A stretch of 64,000 nt of DNA from Paraclostridium tenue (GTDB lineage: Bacteria > Bacillota > Clostridia > Peptostreptococcales > Peptostreptococcaceae). Under the pieces are notes generated by a model that was given only the letters and a program-made list of their open reading frames with translations, was not told the origin of the DNA and did no database searches. The stretch's first letter is position 1; every line of letters starts with the position of its first letter. The stretch spans positions 1-64,000 of the forward strand of contig NZ_JADPFO010000005.1 in assembly GCF_015668515.1 (NCBI RefSeq). The letters run 5' to 3'. Shown here piece after piece: positions 26,793 through 35,390 of the stretch. Position numbers and translations under genes: made by a program.

Positions 26793-28100
26793 TTACTGCA
26801 TAGTTGGTAATGGTATTAGTATTTTTACGATAAATTTTTCATCATCATATTTTATATCAACTTCTCCATCATAACTATAAATAGTTCTTTTTACATTCTC
26901 TAATCCAATTCCATGAGTTAATTTATCTTCTTTATCTGTTATTAAATTACCACCTTTAATTTCAATTTCATTGCACTTACTATTTTCTATTTTCATTACA
27001 AAAAAATTTTCATTTATATACGAACCTTTTAAACTTATATATTTGTCTCCCTGTAATTTATCACAGGCTTCTATAGCATTATCTATTAAGTTCGAAAATA
27101 TAGTACATACGTCATTAACTTTAATAAAGTCGCACTTTTTAAATTCTATGTATGCATTAAATTTAATTTCTTTTTCTAAACAAATTTCTTTTTTTTCATT
27201 AAGAATGATATCTAAGATTAAGTTTCCTGTATTAAAACAACTTTCGCAATTTTCTATTTTCGTATTTATTTCTGTTATATACTCATTAAGATTCTCACTT
27301 GTATTAGATAAGTTTTTCATACATGACATATGATTTTTCATATCATGATACATTTGTCTTACTCTATCTTGATTTTCTTTTACCTTCATGTAGTACTTAT
27401 ACTCCATCTCCATTTTTTCTTTCATAAGCTTATTTTCTATATAAATACGATTATCTCTTGTTATTTTCCTAAAAAGGAATATCATTAATATATTAGAAAG
27501 TATCATTAATATTCCCATGAAAAAGACTGAAAAATCATTTATAAAATCGGCTCCTGATATTTTATTAGTTTTATTAACTAAAACTATTGCTAAGCTAAGT
27601 ATATTAACACATATAGGAAAAAATATTGCTATAAAGTGCTTTTTATTTATGTATTTATATGATTTAAAGTATTTATAAAGTAATGAAGTAGCTATAAATA
27701 TAAGAACTGAAAAAGTCATTATTTCTAAGCTTGAAAAATAATTATATGAATTAGTTTTAATTCCACTTAAGTTACGAGTTCTTAAAATTATGGCTAATCC
27801 CATTGTTTTTAATGTAACTATTAATATCCAAAATATAGATGTAATAATAACTGATTTAAATAAGGTTTCTGTATAATTGGTTTTATAAAATAAAAATCCT
27901 GCAATTATATAAACTAATGGTTTTAACGAATTAGTAGATAATACACTAACTAATACACATACTAAAAAGGTAATAAATCTTATTTTTTTTGATGTTTTTT
28001 GATTACTCATATAATCTATTAAAATTTTAAAACATAACCATTCTATAGTTGTTAAGCTTAAACTTGTTATTAGTGCAATGAAAGTTTTATTTATAATCAT
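26793..28100 (-). CDS. GHKL sensor histidine kinase, AgrC-like
   Basis: 435 residues. The first 210 form six transmembrane helices, the sensor layout of AgrC. A helical linker leads to the phospho-acceptor region YHDMKNHMSCMKNL (His near residue 249). The ATPase domain has the N-box NLIDNAIEAC and the G-box THGIGLENVKRTI. AgrC proteins read cyclic peptide pheromones. Here no agrB or agrD lies next to it. Its ATG overlaps the response-regulator stop by four bases (ATGA), so the two proteins are made as a pair. Confidence 0.9.
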   Translation of the reverse strand: MIINKTFIALITSLSLTTIEWLCFKILIDYMSNQKTSKKIRFITFLVCVLVSVLSTNSLKPLVYIIAGFLFYKTNYTETLFKSVIITSIFWILIVTLKTMGLAIILRTRNLSGIKTNSYNYFSSLEIMTFSVLIFIATSLLYKYFKSYKYINKKHFIAIFFPICVNILSLAIVLVNKTNKISGADFINDFSVFFMGILMILSNILMIFLFRKITRDNRIYIENKLMKEKMEMEYKYYMKVKENQDRVRQMYHDMKNHMSCMKNLSNTSENLNEYITEINTKIENCESCFNTGNLILDIILNEKKEICLEKEIKFNAYIEFKKCDFIKVNDVCTIFSNLIDNAIEACDKLQGDKYISLKGSYINENFFVMKIENSKCNEIEIKGGNLITDKEDKLTHGIGLENVKRTIYSYDGEVDIKYDDEKFIVKILIPLPTMQ

Positions 28101-28798
28101 AATTTATCTCCTAAAAAACTAGTAAATTGAATTTTTAACTCTTTCATTTTATGTCTGCTCACTTGTATCTCATATTCTTCTAAAAAAACACTATCTTGTC
28201 CTATTTTATTTATATATTCTAAATTTATTAAAAAGCTATTATGGCATCTAAAAAATGTCGATACTTCTAAATATTTCTCTAGTTTGCTTATTCCCATATT
28301 AGACCTATAGCTTTTTTCCTTTGTATGTATTAATGTATTCCTATTATCTGTTTCAATATATACAATAGATCCTATATATATTTTATTTACTTCTCCTTTA
28401 TAAGTAACAACTATACTAGGTCTTTTCTGATTTTCTATCTCTTTTATACAAAGATTTAACTGTGTTTTAAAACTATTAAAATCAATAGGCTTTATAATAT
28501 ATCTATATGCTCTTACTTCATATCCTTCTTGAACATAGTCCCAAATTCCAGTTATAAAAATAATTTCAACATTATTATCGAAAGTTCTTATTTTTTTCGC
28601 TGCATCCATCCCATTTACTTCTTCCATTTGTATATCAAGAAATAATATATCAAGTTTTTGCGGATAATTGGCTATTAACTCCTCTCCACTTTTAAATTCA
28701 AATATCTCGTAATTTCTATTTAAAAGTGACCTATCTATATAATTTTTAACCAATTCTCTTTGTAATTGGTCATCTTCACATAAGGCTATCTTAAGCAT
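28097..28798 (-). CDS. LytTR response regulator, AgrA-like
   Basis: 233 residues. A receiver domain (1-120) with CEDD at the start, the phospho-accepting Asp in LDILFLDIQM (about residue 60) and a conserved Lys in YIIKPIDF. Then comes a LytTR DNA-binding domain (about 135-233) with the family's FFRCHNSFLINLEYI segment. Start set at ATG 28798 behind AAGGAGAA, not the ATG 24 bases further up. A dyad lies about 55-90 nt upstream and could be an autoregulatory site. Confidence 0.92.
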   Translation of the reverse strand: MLKIALCEDDQLQRELVKNYIDRSLLNRNYEIFEFKSGEELIANYPQKLDILFLDIQMEEVNGMDAAKKIRTFDNNVEIIFITGIWDYVQEGYEVRAYRYIIKPIDFNSFKTQLNLCIKEIENQKRPSIVVTYKGEVNKIYIGSIVYIETDNRNTLIHTKEKSYRSNMGISKLEKYLEVSTFFRCHNSFLINLEYINKIGQDSVFLEEYEIQVSRHKMKELKIQFTSFLGDKL

Positions 28799-28851
28799 AT
28801 TAATTCTCCTTATCAATTTCAAGTTTTAATATATTTTATCATAATAATAAA

Positions 28852-28887
28852 ATAAACCATATATTATGAATTTAACATATGGTTTAT
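28852..28887 (-). promoter_or_regulatory. Inverted repeat upstream of the AgrA-like gene
   Basis: ATAAACCATAT (28852-28862) and ATATGGTTTAT (28877-28887), perfect 11-nt arms with a 14-nt spacer. It could be an operator for the response regulator or a weak hairpin. Confidence 0.4.
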
Positions 28888-29015
28888 TCTATATACATTA
28901 AAATATAACAAATTTATGATTTTCATAGTCAGTAAATACAACTACTAGTACTATACTATTTGTTTTTGTTTTTTCAAAATAAATCTTTTATAAGTTATAT
29001 ATTTTATAAAATAAA

Positions 29016-29045
29016 AAAACCTACTTTATAAGTAAGTTTTTTGTA
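29016..29045 (-). terminator. Terminator of the amidohydrolase/permease operon
   Basis: AAAAAACCTACTT and AAGTAAGTTTTTT arms downstream of the APC permease stop. Confidence 0.7.
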
Positions 29046-29086
29046 ATCTAAAACTTTACTTTAAAAATAGGTTTTTATTTATAAAT

Positions 29087-30394
29087 TTAATTACAATTTT
29101 TTTCTTTATATATTTTAGTCATGTAAAAATAGAATGGTATTGCTACTAGTAATCCACCTAATCCCCAAACAATTTTCATAGGATCACTCATTCCAGCTTC
29201 TATTAATAACCAGACACTTATTGCTACTGCAAATATAGGAATAAAAGCTCCTCCTGGTATTTTAAACTTAACTTCTTTATCTTTATATTTTTTTCTAAAA
29301 ACTAATACAGATATACAAGTAGGTATATATTGTATAAATCTAGATATAACACTTATTTGTAATAAGAATTTAAATGAGCCTGACCAAGCTATTAAAAGTG
29401 TTCCAACAACAGTAATTATTATAGCTATATATGGAACCCCTTTTTTGTTATTTTTAGCTATACACTTAGGAACTAATCCTTGTTCTGCTAATGCAACCCC
29501 TGATCTTGGAGTAAGGAAAGATGCTGCTATATTTATACCTCCAACAGAAATCACAGTTCCTATTGTTATTATATAAACGCCTATATTACCAACCATCGAT
29601 TTTGCTGCATCTGCAACTGGTGTAGCTGCTCCACTTAAATCTGATCCTAATATACCTACACTTATTGCTAATACAAATATATATACTATAGATACTATTG
29701 CCATTACTGTCATCAATGCTTTCGGAACGTTTTCCTTAGGATTTTGCATATCCTTGGCTGCAACTGCTAAAGATTCAAATCCTGTAAATGCATAAAATAA
29801 CGATATAGATGCTGCCACAAATGCAGTAGTTGTAGCTTCACCTTTTGGCACTATTACAAATGGTGTAAAATTATTACCTTTTATAAAGAATATACCAGCT
29901 GCTATAAAAAATATTAATGGAACAAGTTTTCCAACTGTTATTATATCATTTAAAACTTTAGATGCTTCAACACCCATTATATTTACAATTCCAAGTCCAA
30001 TTAAAACTACACCTATTATAACATTTTTAGTAAATGGATCTGCCGCTTGTGGCCAAACTGTAGAAATAGTTATAGCAAAGAAGTTTGCCATTGCTGCCCA
30101 AGCTATCATTCCTATAGCCCATTTCATAAATCCAACTTCAAATCCTACAAAATCACCAAATGCTTCTTTAGCATAAAGATAAGGTCCTCCATTTTCATCA
30201 AACCAACTACCTGCTTCTGCAAAGCAAAGAGCTATAGATATTGCAAGTACCATACAAAATACTAGTACTACTATACTTGCAGGTCCTATCATTTTATATG
30301 CTTCTCCTGGTAACCCAAATATACCAGAACCTATAATTGAGTTAATACCTAAAAGAACAATACTCCAAAATCCTAATTTTTTACTATCTCCCAT
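29087..30394 (-). CDS. APC superfamily amino acid permease
   Basis: 435 residues with twelve predicted transmembrane helices. The N-terminal NSIIGSGIFGLPGEAY is the substrate-binding unwound helix of the APC family, and GFESLAVAAKDMQNPKENVPKAL is the conserved loop after helix 6. The likely substrate is an amino acid or amine. Its gene starts 29 bases after a gamma-glutamyl-type hydrolase and both lie under a sigma-54 promoter, so uptake of a nitrogen source or of a gamma-glutamyl compound is a reasonable inference. Start ATG 30394 behind GGAGGAA. Confidence 0.88.
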   Translation of the reverse strand: MGDSKKLGFWSIVLLGINSIIGSGIFGLPGEAYKMIGPASIVVLVFCMVLAISIALCFAEAGSWFDENGGPYLYAKEAFGDFVGFEVGFMKWAIGMIAWAAMANFFAITISTVWPQAADPFTKNVIIGVVLIGLGIVNIMGVEASKVLNDIITVGKLVPLIFFIAAGIFFIKGNNFTPFVIVPKGEATTTAFVAASISLFYAFTGFESLAVAAKDMQNPKENVPKALMTVMAIVSIVYIFVLAISVGILGSDLSGAATPVADAAKSMVGNIGVYIITIGTVISVGGINIAASFLTPRSGVALAEQGLVPKCIAKNNKKGVPYIAIIITVVGTLLIAWSGSFKFLLQISVISRFIQYIPTCISVLVFRKKYKDKEVKFKIPGGAFIPIFAVAISVWLLIEAGMSDPMKIVWGLGGLLVAIPFYFYMTKIYKEKNCN

Positions 30395-30423
30395 AGTGTT
30401 CCTCCATAAATTTATTATATTAT

Positions 30424-31161
30424 TTACTTAGTTGCTTCATCTACTAATGCTTGGAATAACTTTTGCATTATAGGATAATCTCTAGTCATCATTTCTGGAT
30501 GCCATTGAACTCCTATTACAAAATCTTCTCCTTCTTTTTCTATAGCTTCAATTACTCCGTCTTTAGATAATGCTGAAACTATATAACCATTAGCTATTTT
30601 ATTTGCAGCTAAGTGGTGGAAACTATTTACATGGATTTCTTTTTCACCTAAAATTTTATATAATTTGGTACCTTCTTTTATAATTGCTGTATGTGTAGAT
30701 ACATTGGATAAATGTCCCTGATTGTGTTTTATATAACATCCATCTATTAAAGATAAATCTTGATATAAACTACCTCCACCAAATACATTTATAACTTGTT
30801 CTCCTCTACATATTCCTAAAATAGGTTTTTTCATTTCTAATGCATATTTTAATAACTTAAAATCATAAGTATCTCTCTTAGGTAAAATCCCACCTAATTT
30901 TTGGTGAGGTTCTTCTCCCCAATTTAATGGATTTATGTCATGGCCTCCAGATAATATAAGTCCATCTATATTTTCTACCTGTTCTTTTATTAATTCATCA
31001 TCATAAACCATTGGTATTATATAAGGAACTGCCTTGCACATTGCTACAGATTGTACGTAATCATTATTAACATATGCTCTTTCATATCCAGGGAACATTC
31101 CTCCTTCATCAATTATTAAACTTCCTGTAATTCCTATTATTGGCTTTCTGTTGCTTTTCAT
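30424..31161 (-). CDS. Peptidase C26 / PuuD-like gamma-glutamyl hydrolase
   Basis: 245 residues of class I glutamine-amidotransferase fold. The nucleophile Cys lies in LGICRGEQVINVFGGG and the His in VGVQWHPEMM. GGHDINPLNWGEEP is typical of the gamma-glutamyl-GABA hydrolase (PuuD) branch. It would cleave a gamma-glutamyl amide; the exact substrate is not shown, since no other putrescine-pathway genes are near. Start chosen at ATG 31161, which begins right before the conserved domain; a GGAG lies eleven bases upstream. It is the first gene of the sigma-54-dependent operon with the permease. Confidence 0.85.
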   Translation of the reverse strand: MKSNRKPIIGITGSLIIDEGGMFPGYERAYVNNDYVQSVAMCKAVPYIIPMVYDDELIKEQVENIDGLILSGGHDINPLNWGEEPHQKLGGILPKRDTYDFKLLKYALEMKKPILGICRGEQVINVFGGGSLYQDLSLIDGCYIKHNQGHLSNVSTHTAIIKEGTKLYKILGEKEIHVNSFHHLAANKIANGYIVSALSKDGVIEAIEKEGEDFVIGVQWHPEMMTRDYPIMQKLFQALVDEATK

Positions 31162-31202
31162 AGCTAAATGCACTCCAATCATTATATAAAATTTACGTTT
31201 AA

Positions 31203-31236
31203 TAAATAAGGATTAGATATATCTAATCTTTATTTA
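31203..31236 (-). other. Palindrome at the 5' end of the puuD-like transcript
   Basis: Arms of 17 nt (TAAATAAGGATTAGATA at 31203-31219 and its near-complement 31220-31236), one mismatch. It begins about four bases after the start of transcription predicted from the sigma-54 promoter. It could be an operator or a 5' stabilising hairpin. Confidence 0.5.
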
Positions 31237-31250
31237 TAATTAACTATAAT

Positions 31251-31266
31251 AGCAACTATTATGCCA
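31251..31266 (-). promoter_or_regulatory. Sigma-54 (-24/-12) promoter
   Basis: On the minus strand TGGCATAATAGTTGCT matches the sigma-54 consensus TGGCAC-N5-TTGCA, with the correct 5-nt spacing. It faces the puuD-like/permease operon, and the gene for a sigma-54 activator lies immediately upstream. Confidence 0.8.
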
Positions 31267-31363
31267 ATACTAAAACTTCAAATTTATTTTATTTTAAAAA
31301 TTTAAATATATATGCTTATACAGTAGCATTTTTAACATATTTACTAAATTTAAAATGCAAACG

Positions 31364-31375
31364 TTTCACGTGAAA
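31364..31375. promoter_or_regulatory. Candidate upstream activator site: perfect 12-bp palindrome
   Basis: TTTCACGTGAAA is fully symmetric, contains the only CACGTG in the spacer and sits about 100 bp upstream of the -24 element, the usual distance for a sigma-54 enhancer-binding protein. Confidence 0.6.
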
Positions 31376-31416
31376 GCTACAATAATCTAAATACATTTAT
31401 TTTTTATAATTATATA

Positions 31417-31452
31417 AAATAGGTTTAATAGGTTAATTACTAAACCTATTTT
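31417..31452 (-). terminator. Terminator of the sigma-54 activator gene
   Basis: AAATAGGTTTA and TAAACCTATTT arms directly after the stop region of the activator gene, with an AT-rich tail. Confidence 0.65.
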
Positions 31453-31457
31453 ATAAC

Positions 31458-33470
31458 CTATTTTATATTTTCAAGTATTTCTAATCCTTTTTTATTTAAT
31501 TCACTACCTTTTCTACCTATCCCTGACTCTATAAGATTCATAGATTTAAGTACTTCTAATATATGTCTAACTTCACCTTCTGTAATTAACACATTGTCTT
31601 CATTAAGCTCTTTTAATATACTTGTTCTTCCTGAGGATTTGTTTAGCAAGCTATGTCTCTTAATACATTTCATAACCTCTACAGTTTTTTCAATACAAGT
31701 TTTATCTTTTAAATAACTAATTTCCTTGCTATAATCTTTTTTTATATTTTTCAAATTATGTGGTAAATCACTTAAAAGAACTTTTTCTCCTGAAGCCATA
31801 GTATTTATATACATAGCTATATTTCTAAGTTCTCTTATATTTCCAGGCCAATTGTAATTAATTATTATATCTTGTACTTCTTCACTTATATTTATATCTT
31901 TATTTATAAAATATTCAAGCATCATGTTTATGTCTTCTTTTCTCTCTCTTAAAGGTGGAATATGTATAGGCAATACATTTATTCTATAGTATAAGTCAGA
32001 TCTAAACTTCTCTTCTTTTATCATACTTAATAAATCTCTATTAGTGGCTGCTATAACTCTAACATCAACATCTATTACACTTTGACCTCCAACCCTCATA
32101 ACTTGATTTTCCTGAAGTACTCTAAGTAATTTAATTTGAAGATACATAGGCATATCTCCGATCTCATCTAAAAATATAGTTCCATTATGAGCTTGTTCAA
32201 ATAAACCTTTTTTCCCACCTTTTAAAGCTCCTGTAAATGCACCTTCTTCATATCCAAATAATTCACTTTCAAGTAAATTTTCAGGCATTGCAGCACAATT
32301 TATAGCTATAAATGGTTGATTACTTCTATTAGATTCATTGTGTATTGACTGTGCTAACAATTCTTTTCCCGTACCACTTTCTCCAGTTATTAAAACAGTA
32401 TAATCGGATTTAGAAATTTTCTTAGCTAAATTTTTAGTATTTTCCATATTTGCAGAGTTAGTTTTTATATCATTAAAAGTATACCTAGCAACTTGCCCTT
32501 TATCTCTAAGCATTTTACTTAAGTTTTGCTCTAACTTTTTTATATATGTTATTTCTTGTATGCAAAAATACATTCCTATATCTTTTCCAAAACTATTTAT
32601 ATTGTGTCTATTTACAGTTATGTATTTATTTCTAAATTTAAATACTTCATCATCTAAGTTTTTTGACTCTAAAATTGAAACTATTTCTCGATTATCTAAA
32701 TTCTTGATGTGTTCTCCAGCTATATCTGTTTTTATATCTAATATATTTTTAGCACTTTCATTGCATACTTTTATGTATCCATCATTGGAAATTAATATCA
32801 TTCCATTTTTAGATAAATTTATAATAGATTTTAATTCATCATTTTCTACTGTTAAGTTTTTATATGTATGGTTTACACCAGAGTGAAGGCTTATAACATC
32901 CTCAGAATATTTTATTAACCTCTCTGTTATATCTTTATCATCTATATTCAATTTAGTTATTATTTGTAAAAAAGTAGATATATCAATAAATCTATGCCCT
33001 ATATCAATTACTTCATCTATATAACTTGGTACTAAATTAACTTCTCCAGGAGTTATACAAACTTTAATATTTTTATATTCTTTTTCTTTGTTATAAGGAA
33101 TTAAATTCAAATGATTTATCCCTATATGATATAACATTGATATAGTTTCAAGTATAGTTTGTTCATTATCATTTACAACTAGTACATCTATATCCTTGGG
33201 TAATGAAAATAATTTATAAATATCATTTTGTTTAACGCTTCTGTTTATAATAATTATTTTTTTACTATCATCTACATAGTCTTTTATTTTTATATACCTT
33301 TCTCTAAGCATGACAAGAACTACATCATCTTTTATTACTTTCCCTTTTTCTAGATTATTAAAAAAGTAATTATTAATTTTTACTGTATCTTTGAAAATCA
33401 TCTTTATATTATTATTTAGAAAAATTTCTAATTTCGATAATCCATCGGTAACTATACCTATAGTTTTCAT
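31458..33470 (-). CDS. Sigma-54-dependent transcriptional activator (PAS, AAA+)
   Basis: 670 residues. Residues 1-205 are an unassigned sensor region. A PAS domain (about 210-310) follows. The AAA+ domain (about 330-570) has Walker A GESGTGKE, the sigma-54 contact loop GAFTGA, Walker B TIFLDEIGDM and the arginine-finger region FRSDLYYRINVLPIHIPPLRER. The C-terminus (about 600-670) lacks a standard Fis-type helix and instead looks like a winged helix (ITEGEVRHILEVLKSMNLIESG). Start ATG 33470 behind AAAGGAGA; the ATG at 33506 would include that site. It probably drives the adjacent hydrolase/permease operon through the promoter at 31251-31266. Confidence 0.92.
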   Translation of the reverse strand: MKTIGIVTDGLSKLEIFLNNNIKMIFKDTVKINNYFFNNLEKGKVIKDDVVLVMLRERYIKIKDYVDDSKKIIIINRSVKQNDIYKLFSLPKDIDVLVVNDNEQTILETISMLYHIGINHLNLIPYNKEKEYKNIKVCITPGEVNLVPSYIDEVIDIGHRFIDISTFLQIITKLNIDDKDITERLIKYSEDVISLHSGVNHTYKNLTVENDELKSIINLSKNGMILISNDGYIKVCNESAKNILDIKTDIAGEHIKNLDNREIVSILESKNLDDEVFKFRNKYITVNRHNINSFGKDIGMYFCIQEITYIKKLEQNLSKMLRDKGQVARYTFNDIKTNSANMENTKNLAKKISKSDYTVLITGESGTGKELLAQSIHNESNRSNQPFIAINCAAMPENLLESELFGYEEGAFTGALKGGKKGLFEQAHNGTIFLDEIGDMPMYLQIKLLRVLQENQVMRVGGQSVIDVDVRVIAATNRDLLSMIKEEKFRSDLYYRINVLPIHIPPLRERKEDINMMLEYFINKDINISEEVQDIIINYNWPGNIRELRNIAMYINTMASGEKVLLSDLPHNLKNIKKDYSKEISYLKDKTCIEKTVEVMKCIKRHSLLNKSSGRTSILKELNEDNVLITEGEVRHILEVLKSMNLIESGIGRKGSELNKKGLEILENIK

Positions 33471-33605
33471 ACTTATATCTCCTTTTTTAAACATCAGTAA
33501 CTTCATGTAAAACTTTTAAATTAAAAAACTTTATTAAGCTATGTATTTCATGTAATATTATACACAATCTTTTTAATTTTTTAAGTTTAATATATTTGTG
33601 CAAAT

Positions 33606-33636
33606 AAAAAAAGATGACCAATGCCATCCTTTTTTA
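33606..33636 (-). terminator. Terminator of the C_GCAxxG gene
   Basis: AAAAAAGGATG pairs with CATCTTTTTTT on the minus strand around an 8-nt loop, about 40 bases past the stop. Confidence 0.7.
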
Positions 33637-33677
33637 TTAATTTATTTAAATAAAGTTTTGCTAAATTTAATAAATAT

Positions 33678-34040
33678 TTAGTTATTTACTATTTCATTTA
33701 ATGCATCATATGCAAAATCAATTATCTCTGAACAACTAACTTTATTCTTCTTTAAATCTCTACATATTTCACTATTATATTTTTCTCTAACTTTATTCAT
33801 TAACTCTCTAGAATACTGTCTAGCATCATTTGATTCAGAATTATCTTCTCTTCCTTTTAAGTATCCTAATACTAATATAGCTGCATTTACAGCTCCACAA
33901 AGGCTTCCAACTGTCATACCTGTACCCATACCACTCCCTAATGCAACTGGTATATCTGTATCATGCTCTTCATTATATGACTTTATTATAGATTCTGCAC
34001 AATTGTATCCTTGTTGATGATATAATGATGGTTTTGTCAC
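33678..34040 (-). CDS. C_GCAxxG_C_C family protein
   Basis: 120 residues. An N-terminal YNCAES, the central GSLCGAVNAAILVLG and C-terminal cysteines (EICRDL, VSCSEII) match the C_GCAxxG_C_C (TIGR01909) pattern. Such proteins are probably redox-active or Fe-S binding, based on the conserved cysteines and frequent electron-transfer neighbours, but have no proven activity. No redox partner gene lies beside it. Start is GTG 34040 behind GGAGGAAA. Confidence 0.85.
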   Translation of the reverse strand: MTKPSLYHQQGYNCAESIIKSYNEEHDTDIPVALGSGMGTGMTVGSLCGAVNAAILVLGYLKGREDNSESNDARQYSRELMNKVREKYNSEICRDLKKNKVSCSEIIDFAYDALNEIVNN

Positions 34041-34137
34041 TTATATTTCCTCCACTCCATATTAATTTTTAAATTATTTAAGTAATAACTTATATAATAT
34101 ATATTAACTCATTTACTTAATATCTGACGTGAAAATA

Positions 34138-35370
34138 TTAAACACTATAAATTTTTCCTCTCGAATTCATAAATTTATCTAACCTTTTACAAAGCCCTAA
34201 CCAAGTTTTGTCATTCATATTTAAAACTTTATTTCTTGTCTTAAATTGAAGTATATTTTCTATCATTTCATTTATAGCTAAACCTAAATTATTCTCAAAT
34301 TCCAAAAGATCTCTTTCTAATGGTAGGCCAATATCCTTCATATCAGGCAAGTTAACATACTTTATCTTTCCAGATGTATTTATATCTTCTCCAATCCATT
34401 CGCTTACACCAGGTATATTAGTAGTAATCACATTACATCCACTAGCTAAAGCTTCTATTACTACTAGTGGCAGACCTTCAAAAAATGATGGTAATATAAA
34501 TATATGAGTATTTCTAAATACTTCAGCTAAATCCGTTTGTTCAATTTTTCCTAGAAAATTTATATTTATTTTACTTTTCTTAGAAAGGTTGATTATACTT
34601 TCATACTCTTCTTTATTACTTCCATCTCCAACTATATTTACACTTATAATTTCTTTTTTATAATCAATTTTGTCTAAAGCTTTTATCAAAGATTCTACTC
34701 CTTTAAGCTTACAAATCTTCCCTGCAAATGTAATATTTATAGTTTCATTATTTATTTGTTTATTAAAAAATATATTCTCATCATACCCACTACCTAATGA
34801 AAATACCTTATCTTTATCTATGTTAAACGTATTAATTATTTCTTCTTTTTGTTCATCATGAAGTGAAAATATCATATCTAAATTACTTATGTTATTTTTT
34901 ATATAATTTTTTTCTAAATCATGGCTTTTTATTTGTTTAAGACACGTCCCATGACATACCCCTACAACAGGAATATCTTTTACTGTTTCTCTTATAAAAG
35001 CAGTTATTAGATATAGGTGATGACAAATTATCAAATCTGGATTTATTTCATTTATTGCCTTTTCTAGATTATTTTTAAAAACTTCTTTTAAGTTATTTAC
35101 CATATCCAAATTCATATGCCTATATACAGTACTTTCATAAGGCATGACATCACTCATACCTACAACATTGAAAGGTAATTTATCTGTATTATAAATTACA
35201 GGATAAAAACTTATATTCTCACTAAAACATTTCCTAGAATCATTTTTGTCAATACCTGCTATTACTCCTTGTTTATACCCTAAAGTGTTAAACCCTTTTA
35301 TCATTCCACTCATATAAATACCACTGCCGGTGCTATTTGGTTTTTGCGTTATTATATGTAGTATATTCAT
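34138..35370 (-). CDS. Glycosyltransferase family 4 (GT-B fold)
   Basis: 410 residues. The N-terminal Rossmann half opens with ILHIITQKPNSTGSGIYMSG. The C-terminal half has the GT4 core: ITFAGKICKLKGVESLIKAL, the catalytic-region FILPSFFEGLPLVVIEALASG with EGLPLVVIE as the EX7E-type donor-binding motif, and a gamma-type ending. Donor and acceptor cannot be read. It starts 20 bases after the PP2C-like gene and forms a two-gene operon with it. Start ATG 35370 behind AAGGGGG. Confidence 0.85.
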   Translation of the reverse strand: MNILHIITQKPNSTGSGIYMSGMIKGFNTLGYKQGVIAGIDKNDSRKCFSENISFYPVIYNTDKLPFNVVGMSDVMPYESTVYRHMNLDMVNNLKEVFKNNLEKAINEINPDLIICHHLYLITAFIRETVKDIPVVGVCHGTCLKQIKSHDLEKNYIKNNISNLDMIFSLHDEQKEEIINTFNIDKDKVFSLGSGYDENIFFNKQINNETINITFAGKICKLKGVESLIKALDKIDYKKEIISVNIVGDGSNKEEYESIINLSKKSKININFLGKIEQTDLAEVFRNTHIFILPSFFEGLPLVVIEALASGCNVITTNIPGVSEWIGEDINTSGKIKYVNLPDMKDIGLPLERDLLEFENNLGLAINEMIENILQFKTRNKVLNMNDKTWLGLCKRLDKFMNSRGKIYSV

Positions 35371-35390
35371 ATATCCCCCTTATTAATGAT

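Noticed and set aside
28799-29086. agrD-like pheromone precursor near the AgrC/AgrA-like pair
   Set aside because: No small ORF with a cysteine-containing peptide and ribosome site could be read on either strand.
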